NCBI GenBank assembly: GCA_027068485.1
Contig: JAMOSB010000005.1
Coordinates: 1 to 36,317, forward strand
Length of the DNA: 36,317 nucleotides
Origin: Sulfurovum sp.
GTDB lineage: Bacteria > Campylobacterota > Campylobacteria > Campylobacterales > Sulfurovaceae
Direction of reading: 5' to 3'
The first letter of the stretch is position 1. Each line of letters begins with the position of its first letter. Below, piece after piece: positions 8,780 through 15,242 of this stretch. The position numbers and the translations under genes were made by a program. The notes under the pieces were generated by a model. It did not search any database. It saw only the letters and a list, made by a program, of their open reading frames with translations, and had not been told where the DNA came from.

Positions 8780-10662
8780 TCACCGATAGCGTTGTTTCTC
8801 ATAGAGATAGTTGAGTCCTAGGATGAAGGCTAGGGCATCGTGTTCTAGGGCTTGGTTGTGTGGGGCAGGGTGGAGATGTTGTTGGGTGTAGGTGAAGGTC
8901 TGGGCGGGTTTATTGGGGCGGATGACGGCGACTTGGTCATCGACTCTGAGGGCATAGCTCTCATTAAACTGCATTAGGGTGAGGTTGGCTTTGGTGTCAG
9001 AGAAGATGGTGTTGCCTAGGATAGGGTAGTGGAGGTCTTTGCCTAGGTAGTCTAGGGCAGTGGCAAGGACATCAGGTTGAGAGGCGAGCTTGGTGTAGGT
9101 GGTGGGGGTGACTCCCTCTCCCAAAATTAGTGCGGGGATATGGAACATCGAGACAGGGACGACATCATCCCCATAGACACGGATATTGTGATCGGCGATG
9201 ATGACGAAGATGGTATCTTGGTAGTAGGGGAGCTTTTTTGCCTCCTCAAAGAACTTCCCTATCGCATAGTCCGCATACTTCACGGCGTTCTCTACACATC
9301 GTTCTCCCGCTTTGACCTCTTGGATACGCCCTTGGGGGATATCAAAGGGAGAGTGGTTGGAGGAGCTAAACATTAACGCGGCGAAGGGTTTACCCGCATC
9401 GTAGAGCTGGCTAAAGCGTTGGTTGGCTTTGGTGACCAAATCCTCATCACTCACCCCCCAAGTGGCGACAAAGTGAGGTGCATCATAATCTTTCTGCTCG
9501 ATAATCTCATCAAATCCATTGCCCAAGAACCACGAACGCATATTGTCAAAGCGTGCCTCTCCGCCGTAGAGGAAGAGGCTATGGTAGCCTGCCTAAGGGT
9601 TTGAGGAGTGAGGCGAAGGTGAAGAAGTCGCTTTGGGATTTGGTGCGTTTGACGACTCCTTTGCCTGGTACGGCTAAGAAGCCCGCACTACTCCCTGCAA
9701 TCCCTCGTACACTGCGTGTCCCATTGGAGTAGGCATCATCAAACCAAAGCCCCTCTTGTTTAAGTTTGAGTAGCTCAGGGGTGATTTGAGGGGAGACAAA
9801 CTGATAGCCAAGACTCTCTTGGAGGAAGATGACGAGGTTTTTTCGCTTGGGTGTTGGGAAGTGGCTCTTTTCGAGTCGTCTAAAGGGTGAGGAGCTATTG
9901 CGCTCTGTAGGGGTGATACCGAGGCGTGCGTGCATGCGTTGGAGTGCCTCCTCGATAGGCATCTTGCCGTAGCGTTTGATCGCTTTGGTGGCGTACTTTT
10001 TGTTGGCATAGATGGCATAGCCTACTGAGTAGAGGGAGTTTTTGGTGATCTCATTGATGATACGATTACTCGAATACATCGCATCAGAGAGGTTGGCAGG
10101 GCGATGCCCAAAGGAGGAACGCACCCCGATTAGTAGCAGAAGAGCCAACGGGACAAACCAGAGTAGACGATGGGTCAGTGGGGTCTGGAGTGGAGCGATA
10201 AAACTGGTCTTGCTCTGCTTGATGAAGATCCAGCTAAAGAGTCCTATCATCACAAAGGCGATACTCAAGGGGAGCTTGAAGTCTGCAATGAGCATATGGA
10301 ACACCTCGACAGGGTACTCAAGGTACTCTACAAACTTAAAGTTGGGGCGGACATCGTACTGACTGAAGAAAGGGAAGGTCGCCACCTCCATATAGATGAG
10401 TAGCCCAAAGATAACTAAGAAGTAGAGACGCAATAGGAGGTTGGTGATACGACTCAAAACCGTAGGGCTAAAGGTGAGGAGAATAAGCGGGAGTATCAAG
10501 AGTATCGAAGCGAGCATTGTATCCATCTTGAGTCCATAGAGAAAGCTCAGATAGTAGTTGACCCCACTATCGGCAAAACGGTCAAAATAGAGCCAAACGC
10601 CCTATAAAAAAGATCGTAATCATCAAGAGATAATACTGGAAGAGTTTTTTAGCCACAGCCAT
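8780..10662 (-). pseudogene. LTA-synthase-like membrane sulfatase / phosphoglycerol transferase, two frameshifts
   Basis: Members are inner-membrane proteins with an N-terminal TM block and an extracytoplasmic alkaline-phosphatase-fold domain that transfers phosphoglycerol or phosphoethanolamine or acts as a sulfatase. Read from ATG 10662, the frame stops at 10582 after 26 codons (MAVAKKLFQYYLLMITIFF...). The protein continues in the neighbouring frame from about 10600 (WLYFDRFADSGVNYY) to 9579, with further TM helices and the catalytic-threonine segment SNGTRSVRGIAG. It is then broken again at 9587-9594 by a tandem GCCTGCCT and resumes to 8780 with metal-site motifs SSNHSPF and ADHN. Removing one AGGC unit restores PLGYHSLFLYGG, and removing one base around 10590-10600 restores the N-terminus. 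About 627 residues when repaired. Sequencing error could explain the single-base lesion but is less likely for the 4-bp duplication. Confidence 0.85.
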
Positions 10663-10699
10663 AGGGTGTAGTCCTTTGTATGAAGTATTGAAGGGGTAG

Positions 10700-10709
10700 A
10701 TTATAGCAT
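10700..10709 (-). promoter_or_regulatory. Extended -10 promoter of the sulfatase pseudogene
   Basis: On the minus strand TGCTATAAT (TATAAT at 10705-10700) lies about 40 bases before ATG 10662, with an AAAGGA site between. The promoter looks intact although the gene is broken. Confidence 0.55.
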
Positions 10710-10758
10710 AATTTTAGGGTGGGGAAGCGATAGTGATAGCCCTTCTATCATTGGCTCA

Positions 10759-12090
10759 CTATTTTGAGTTGGCAACAAATCGTAACCAACTGTAGCCAAA
10801 CACGCCAGCAAATAAAGAAGCAGCAAGGATCCCTACCTTGGCTTGGAAGATAAGCTCTGGAGTAGTTACAAATGCCAAGTCCGCCACGAAGATGGACATC
10901 GTAAACCCAATACCCCCTAAAAATGCCACCCCAAAGAGTTGGTTTATACTACTTCCCTGTGGCAAAGATGCTATGTTTAACTTGATGGCTAACCATGCTA
11001 CCCCAAAGATACCCAAAACTTTACCCAAGATAAGACCCGCAATAATTCCCATAGAGATAGGTGTCATTATTGTTGTACTAATAGCGCTAAAGTCTATGGC
11101 TATCCCCGCATTTGCCAACGCAAAAAGAGGGATGATAATCAGTGCAACGGGAAGATGTAAGGCATGCTCTAGCCTTGCAGCAGGTGTACCAATCTCATTG
11201 ATATTGTCTTCCAATTTAAGCAATATAGCTTTTTGTCTCTCATTCATCCCTTCGTTTGCATCTATGGGATAAGTGTCGTATTCGTCTAGTAAGATTTTAG
11301 CCTCTTGTCTAAAGCTTGTAGGTGAACGCTTGGGTTTAGAGGGTATGGTAAGTGCTGCGATAACCCCTGCTATCGTAGCGTGTACCCCTGACTCCAACAT
11401 AAAAAACCACATAATAAGCCCTACAATAAAGTAAGGCAAAATCATATGAATACCAAAACGGTTAAACAACACCAAGAGTAAAAATAGACCCCCAGCCAAT
11501 GCAAGTGGTAAGAGGTGTATCTGCTCTGTATAGAAGAGTGCGATAACCAACACCGCACCAAGGTCATCGACAATAGCAAGTGCTACCAAAAAAGTAACCA
11601 AAGCAGGAGGAACGCGCTTACCCAACAAGACCAATGCCGAGATGGCAAACGCGATATCCGTAGCCATAGGGATACCCCACCCTCCAGCACCCTCTGTACC
11701 TACATTGATACTATAATATATCAACGCAGGAAATAGCATACCGCCTATAGCGGCCATAATAGGCAAAATAGCGACTCTAATATTTGAGAGTTCCCCTACT
11801 AGCACTTCTCGCTTTATCTCTAATCCTATGATAAAAAAGAAGATAGCCATCAGACCATCATTTATCCAATGGTGAATAGTATGAGAAAGCTCCCATGAGC
11901 CTACAGTAAAGTCAACTTTTGTATGAAAAAAATGCACATAGCTTTCTGTCATGGGAGAGTTAGCAAGTATAAGTGCAAGAAGTGTCATAAACATAAGTAC
12001 CACACCCGTAGTGGTCTGGGCATGAAGGAAGTGTTCAAACGGGGTAGAGACTCGCTGAAAAGCCTTTTCCCATGGTGCATAGAGTTTCAT
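10759..12090 (-). CDS. nhaA: Na+/H+ antiporter NhaA
   Basis: Exchanges cytoplasmic Na+ for external H+ in the inner membrane. The protein has 443 residues from ATG 12090. The ion-binding aspartate pair is in LAIVDDLGAV (D165, D166), with GLEIKREVLVGELS and PMATDIAFAISAL also present. An inserted hydrophilic loop of about 70 residues lies between SKPKRS and LEHALHLP. The frame is open to ATG 12174, which has AAGGA upstream, but a -10-like TATACT at 12129-12124 would start transcription after that codon, and the family usually begins near MKLYAPWEKAF. Base composition is somewhat AT-richer than the haem operon. Only the start is uncertain. Confidence 0.93.
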   Translation of the reverse strand: MKLYAPWEKAFQRVSTPFEHFLHAQTTTGVVLMFMTLLALILANSPMTESYVHFFHTKVDFTVGSWELSHTIHHWINDGLMAIFFFIIGLEIKREVLVGELSNIRVAILPIMAAIGGMLFPALIYYSINVGTEGAGGWGIPMATDIAFAISALVLLGKRVPPALVTFLVALAIVDDLGAVLVIALFYTEQIHLLPLALAGGLFLLLVLFNRFGIHMILPYFIVGLIMWFFMLESGVHATIAGVIAALTIPSKPKRSPTSFRQEAKILLDEYDTYPIDANEGMNERQKAILLKLEDNINEIGTPAARLEHALHLPVALIIIPLFALANAGIAIDFSAISTTIMTPISMGIIAGLILGKVLGIFGVAWLAIKLNIASLPQGSSINQLFGVAFLGGIGFTMSIFVADLAFVTTPELIFQAKVGILAASLFAGVFGYSWLRFVANSK

Positions 12091-12123
12091 TGTTTGCTCT
12101 TGTGTTAAATTTAGTATCAAAGT

Positions 12124-12129
12124 AGTATA
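12124..12129 (-). promoter_or_regulatory. Possible -10 box for nhaA
   Basis: TATACT on the minus strand, about 33 bases ahead of ATG 12090. No clear -35. It supports the shorter nhaA start. Confidence 0.35.
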
Positions 12130-12157
12130 TAGGATTTGTGTTAATGAGACCAGAGTT

Positions 12158-12289
12158 TTAATCCTTGGATTCATATCCTAATTCCTTATGATTTAAGCTT
12201 TTTAATAGAATATGAGTAAGTATTGCCTCTTTATGTTCTCCTAACGAAAGTAAAAGTATTAAAAGTTGACTCCCCAATAGCTTTGTCAT
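12158..12289 (-). CDS. 43-residue ORF coupled to the methyltransferase stop
   Basis: ATG 12289 overlaps the methyltransferase stop (ATGA), and the frame runs 43 codons (MTKLLGSQLLILLLSLGEHK ... KELGYESKD). The first 20 residues are hydrophobic and the rest amphipathic. It fills the whole gap between the restriction-modification island and nhaA and ends inside the longer nhaA reading. I do not recognise it. It could be a small membrane protein of the island, the C-terminal stump of a gene cut by the island's insertion, or chance. Confidence 0.3.
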   Translation of the reverse strand: MTKLLGSQLLILLLSLGEHKEAILTHILLKSLNHKELGYESKD

Positions 12290-13413
12290 TTAACGGTTTT
12301 GTTGTCTATTTGTAAATGCTTCTTAATCGAATCTTTCAAAGCTATTGCTAAAAACGAAGGAACAGCATTACCAATTTGTAAATTTTTAGAACTTCTTGAC
12401 CCATAAAAAATATAATCATCTGGAAAACATTGTATTCTTGCTCCTTCCCTCGTTGTCAAAGGTCTTGGTGCTTTAGGATGAATACATCTTGAAGATGATG
12501 GTGTGCTTAAATTCCTTGTAATTGTTGGAGCAGGTCTTTCCCACCATAGTCTACAATATGTATTTTTAAATCCACTCTTTGGTCGTAATTCTTCAGGAGC
12601 ATCTGCTGGTGTACCACCATCAGGTAAACATTCCATAAGCTTTACTAACTTATCATTATTTTTTGGTGCATTATGATCCATTAATTTTTTTGGTGCATTA
12701 AGTCTCATTAGCTTTTGAAAATTATTTTTTGGTTCACTATTATATTCAAAACTTTCTTCATTACTTTTTATAAAAGGTAAATCACTAATAGCCTCTGATA
12801 ATGATAAATATGGTTTTAAATTTTGATTAAAAATATTATTTTTATTTGAATGTGTTGGTTCTGGATATTTAAAATCTTGATTTAATTTTGTACCAATAAT
12901 TATAACTCTCTCTCTAATTTGTGGTACGCCATAATCTGCTGAATTTAAAATATCATATTTAACTTTATACCCTAATGATTCAAAAAGGGATAATATTGTT
13001 TTTAATAATTCACCTTTTTGCATCGATAAAAGACCTTTCACATTTTCAAATAAAAATACTTTAGGATTTAGTTCTTCTAAAACTCTATAGTATTCTTGAA
13101 AAAGTTGACCCCTTGGGTCATCAATTAACCTTTTTCCAACAGTTGAAAATGCTTGACAAGGTGGACCACCAACAATTAAATCAATATCACCTTTTTTAAT
13201 TTGTAAGTCTTCTGAAAGATTTTTAATACTAAAATTTTTAATATCACAATTATACATTTTAACAGTTGGATGATTTAAAGAATATGCTTGTGCCATATCA
13301 GATAAAATTTCATTAGCTGCTACAATTTCAAAATTTTCATCATGAGCAAACCCATAACTAAGACCTCCCACACCTGCAAATAAATCTAAAACTTTAAATT
13401 TTTGATTTATCAT
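12286..13413 (-). CDS. Type II DNA (cytosine-5) methyltransferase
   Basis: Methylates C5 of a cytosine in a specific DNA site, using SAM, to protect against the partner endonuclease. The protein has 375 residues. Motifs are in canonical order: I DLFAGVGGLSYGF (from D10), IV GGPPCQAFS with catalytic Cys86, VI ENVKG (E123), VIII QIRERVIIIG, IX RPLTTREGARIQCFP and X QIGNAVPSF. The variable target-recognition region lies between VIII and IX. A longer in-frame reading to 13530 overlaps the upstream gene; ATG 13413, two bases after that gene's stop, gives the expected start just before motif I. By hand counts of individual lines this region is only about 20-30% GC, against roughly half in neighbouring operons, so it is foreign. 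The recognition sequence cannot be inferred. Confidence 0.93.
   Translation of the reverse strand: MINQKFKVLDLFAGVGGLSYGFAHDENFEIVAANEILSDMAQAYSLNHPTVKMYNCDIKNFSIKNLSEDLQIKKGDIDLIVGGPPCQAFSTVGKRLIDDPRGQLFQEYYRVLEELNPKVFLFENVKGLLSMQKGELLKTILSLFESLGYKVKYDILNSADYGVPQIRERVIIIGTKLNQDFKYPEPTHSNKNNIFNQNLKPYLSLSEAISDLPFIKSNEESFEYNSEPKNNFQKLMRLNAPKKLMDHNAPKNNDKLVKLMECLPDGGTPADAPEELRPKSGFKNTYCRLWWERPAPTITRNLSTPSSSRCIHPKAPRPLTTREGARIQCFPDDYIFYGSRSSKNLQIGNAVPSFLAIALKDSIKKHLQIDNKTVK
12295..12396 (+). repeat. Direct repeat, copy 1 (methyltransferase 3' end)
   Basis: Matches 14625-14726 at a constant offset of 2330 with three mismatches by eye (12322, 12337, 12347). It covers motif X and the C-terminus of the methyltransferase. 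Past 12396 similarity falls off. Confidence 0.9.
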
Positions 13414-13415
13414 AT

Positions 13416-13877
13416 TTAACTCTGAAATATATCTTCTAATAATGGTGGTGTTTGGGTTAGTTTCCATGTAAAATAATTTTGATCGATATTGAAAACAGTT
13501 TGACCTTCCATTTGTTGTCTTGTAATCCAATTTACACTATCATCTTCTATCTCATCTAGCTTTATAAATGCTACCTGACCATTAAATAAATCAAAATGAA
13601 TTGCTAAAGATGATATACCCTCTGTTTGAAAAATTCTTTTTGCTTCTAAGACCTTATGCTGTTTAATATCATTAACACCGACAAAACCAGATTGAACTTC
13701 AATTCTTAATTTATTACCATTATTTAATAAAATTTCTAAATCAGCTGTAGGTGTTCTTTTGAATGATTCGATATTTACTAAATCATCATCTCCAATTAAT
13801 GAAATATTGTCAAGACTTACTTTAAATATTTTACTTAGTGCTTTTAAAAAATAATTTGAAATTATATAACCTCTCAT
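13416..13877 (-). CDS. Probable restriction endonuclease, catalytic part (PD-(D/E)xK, E-x-Q type)
   Basis: 153 residues, directly upstream of the methyltransferase. It has a PD-(D/E)xK-like core: TPTADLEI (Asp46), then 13 residues to RIEVQSG (Glu60, Gln62), followed by a helix-forming segment. An E-x-Q end to this motif is known, for example in BglII. I do not recognise the specific family. The frame is continuous with the preceding 107-residue ORF; only a TAG (13880-13878) separates them, and ATG 13877 follows it immediately with no ribosome-binding site of its own except inside the upstream coding sequence. The two parts together would be 261 residues, a normal endonuclease size. Confidence 0.65.
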   Translation of the reverse strand: MRGYIISNYFLKALSKIFKVSLDNISLIGDDDLVNIESFKRTPTADLEILLNNGNKLRIEVQSGFVGVNDIKQHKVLEAKRIFQTEGISSLAIHFDLFNGQVAFIKLDEIEDDSVNWITRQQMEGQTVFNIDQNYFTWKLTQTPPLLEDIFQS

Positions 13878-14201
13878 CTATGAAAAATACACTTGTTCAG
13901 GTCTTCTTCCTTGATTGTTTAATCTTTGAATTATATTATTATCTTTTAGTTTATTGAAAACTACATTTACATTATTTGTACAAAATTCATCGATATTATT
14001 AAAATTAATTTCATTTGAAACTAATGAATTAATTTTTTTAATTATTTCAATAAGTCTAGTATTTAATAATTCAATATAATTGTAATCTACAGTAGGTGTT
14101 ATATCTTTTCCTGCAAAAAACTTTTTTACATCACCTTGATTTGTAAAACCTAGTTCTTTTCTATATTCTTTAAAATATTGTGTTGTAATTAACTTATTCA
14201 T
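13878..14201 (-). CDS. Probable N-terminal part of the split restriction endonuclease
   Basis: 107 residues ending RRPEQVYFS then TAG. The reading frame continues without shift into the catalytic ORF (MRGYIISNYFLKAL). The simplest reading is one gene in which a TGG tryptophan codon became TAG; two subunits translated by stop-start coupling is the alternative. Its ATG overlaps the stop of the upstream gene (ATGA). Residues 60-105 look like a helix-turn-helix/winged-helix segment, but I cannot name a family. AT-rich like the rest of the island. Confidence 0.55.
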   Translation of the reverse strand: MNKLITTQYFKEYRKELGFTNQGDVKKFFAGKDITPTVDYNYIELLNTRLIEIIKKINSLVSNEINFNNIDEFCTNNVNVVFNKLKDNNIIQRLNNQGRRPEQVYFS

Positions 14202-14503
14202 GGCAAATTTTGTATTATCTTTTCAATAAATCCAGCAGAACTTGTATCGTCATCGTCATTAAAATCAATATTGTCACAATTTAAATTTAATTTAGTACAT
14301 ATATTATTTGCACATTCTGTTTTACTTAATATATTATAGTTTGCAAAACCTATATTTTTACAAACCTCTTGTAATAATTGCTTTGTTATTGTTCCATTAT
14401 TCGGATTATAAATTGTATTATCAAAAGTACAATTTATTTTTATACATAATTCTTCAACTAAATCTTGTTTTAATCTATCTGATGTTCGTTCACCTCTTGG
14501 CAT
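14198..14503 (-). CDS. Small protein heading the restriction-modification operon, internal repeat
   Basis: 101 residues, starting at ATG 14503 with AAAGGG upstream. It is the first gene of the four-gene coupled operon. The protein appears to contain two related ~33-residue halves: ELCIKINCTFDN...GTITKQLLQEVCKNIG and NICTKLNLNCDN...SAGFIEKIIQNL. No helix-turn-helix typical of controller (C) proteins is evident. It could be a specificity or accessory subunit of the endonuclease, or an N-terminal piece of it. I do not recognise the family. Confidence 0.55.
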   Translation of the reverse strand: MPRGERTSDRLKQDLVEELCIKINCTFDNTIYNPNNGTITKQLLQEVCKNIGFANYNILSKTECANNICTKLNLNCDNIDFNDDDDTSSAGFIEKIIQNLP

Positions 14504-14621
14504 ATGAAACCCTTTCCATTTTAATTAATACTATCTAACATTGAATGAAAATTTACTAAAATCAATATAATTTTAATTTATCCGACAACGGTTGACTACA
14601 ACGACACTTTAGTGTTCATTG
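14504..14621. other. Island promoter region with small inverted repeats
   Basis: A short AT-rich non-coding gap upstream of the restriction operon. It holds CAAC-G-GTTG (14586-14594), GTTG-ACTA-CAAC (14591-14602) and ACACT-TT-AGTGT (14604-14615). These could be an operator, a weak terminator or a junction scar. No convincing -35/-10 pair was found, only AT-rich -10-like runs. Confidence 0.4.
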
Positions 14622-14778
14622 CTAGGTTTTGTTGTCTATTTGTAAATGCTTTTTAATCGAATCTTTTAAAGCTATTACTAAAAACGAAGGAACAGCATTA
14701 CCAATTTGTAAATTTTTAGAACTTCTAGCCCCAAAAATTTTATCATTTTTTTGGTTATGCAAGAAGTCTATTGAGGTA
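14622..14778 (-). pseudogene. Remnant of a second C5 methyltransferase (C-terminus only)
   Basis: About 50 codons on the minus strand ending in TAG at 14624-14622, reading ...FGARSSKNLQIGNAVPSF and then LVIALKDSIKKHLQIDNKT. This is motif X and the tail of a methyltransferase nearly identical to the one at 12286. Upstream it diverges (SIDFLHNQKNDKI) and is cut off at the end of the DUF3817 gene. It has no start and no catalytic motifs. Confidence 0.85.
14625..14726 (+). repeat. Direct repeat, copy 2
   Basis: Partner of 12295-12396 in the same orientation, lying within the methyltransferase remnant. Together the two copies bound the restriction-modification genes. Confidence 0.9.
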
Positions 14779-14780
14779 AC

Positions 14781-15092
14781 TTACGCTTTAATTGTAATCG
14801 CTTCAGCCTCTTCTTTAGCTTTGCAGAGTTTGTCTGTATAGAAGCTCCCAAAGGGGATAAGTGAGAGGATGAAGAAGTAGAGTGCCTCTTTTTTGGTGAG
14901 GGGGGTTTCGCGTGTTGCTTCGAGTAGTTGGTAGACAAAGACCATAAAGAGGAGTCCGTGGAGCATCCCTGCGACTTTGGTGGCGAGTGGGAAACCAAAA
15001 TTATATTTAAGTGGCATCGCAACAAAGAGTAAGACGATAAATGAGTAGCCCTCTATTTTGTTAATAAGACGAAACTTCTTTAATTCAGACAT
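14781..15092 (-). CDS. DUF3817 small membrane protein
   Basis: 103 residues, with the DUF3817 pattern IEGYSFIVLLFVAMPLKY, a histidine-containing MLHGLLFMVFVYQLL helix and a third helix YFFILSLIPFGSFYTDK. Predicted inner-membrane protein of unknown role. AGGAG lies seven bases before ATG 15092. The 3' end abuts the methyltransferase remnant, so the restriction island inserted right behind this gene. Normal composition for the genome. The overlapping frame at 14768-15025 is a shadow. Confidence 0.85.
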   Translation of the reverse strand: MSELKKFRLINKIEGYSFIVLLFVAMPLKYNFGFPLATKVAGMLHGLLFMVFVYQLLEATRETPLTKKEALYFFILSLIPFGSFYTDKLCKAKEEAEAITIKA

Positions 15093-15119
15093 AATATCTC
15101 CTAATTTTTTCTGAAGTGA

Positions 15120-15128
15120 AGTATAGCA
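15120..15128 (-). promoter_or_regulatory. Possible -10 for the DUF3817 gene
   Basis: TGCTATACT on the minus strand (TATACT at 15125-15120), about 28 bases before ATG 15092. Weak -35. Confidence 0.4.
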
Positions 15129-15180
15129 AAGATAGATTAATGTGAAGTTAAGGAAAAAAATCTATTATTGACTCAATAAA

Positions 15181-15210
15181 CTTGACATAGAGTGACTAAA
15201 GTTGTATAAT
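15181..15210 (+). promoter_or_regulatory. clpB sigma70 promoter overlapped by a HAIR-like operator
   Basis: TTGACA (15182-15187), a 17-base spacer and TATAAT (15205-15210) form a textbook promoter. Overlapping it is CTTGACA-N7-ACTAAAG (15181-15201), which agrees at 11 of 14 positions with the HAIR element CTTGAGT-N7-ACTCAAG bound by HspR, the repressor of clpB and other chaperone genes in Helicobacter and Campylobacter. Repressor binding here would cover the -35 and spacer. The HAIR assignment is an inference from a degenerate match; no CIRCE element is present. Confidence 0.7.
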
Positions 15211-15242
15211 AGTTCAAATTCAGTGAGTAAGGAGTTTCAATT

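Noticed and set aside
12091-12174. Longer NhaA start at 12174
   Set aside because: It has AAGGA upstream, but it precedes the likely -10 box and adds 28 residues not expected in the family. Not fully excluded.
12286-14621. Mobile element or prophage
   Set aside because: No transposase, integrase, terminal inverted repeats or phage genes. The only boundary structure is the direct repeat of methyltransferase sequence.
14629-14841. Plus-strand 70-codon frame across the methyltransferase remnant
   Set aside because: It is the antisense of the remnant and the DUF3817 end.
14768-15025. 85-codon frame overlapping the DUF3817 gene
   Set aside because: The alternative frame (14781-15092) matches DUF3817 and has AGGAG; this one is Ser/Pro-rich noise.
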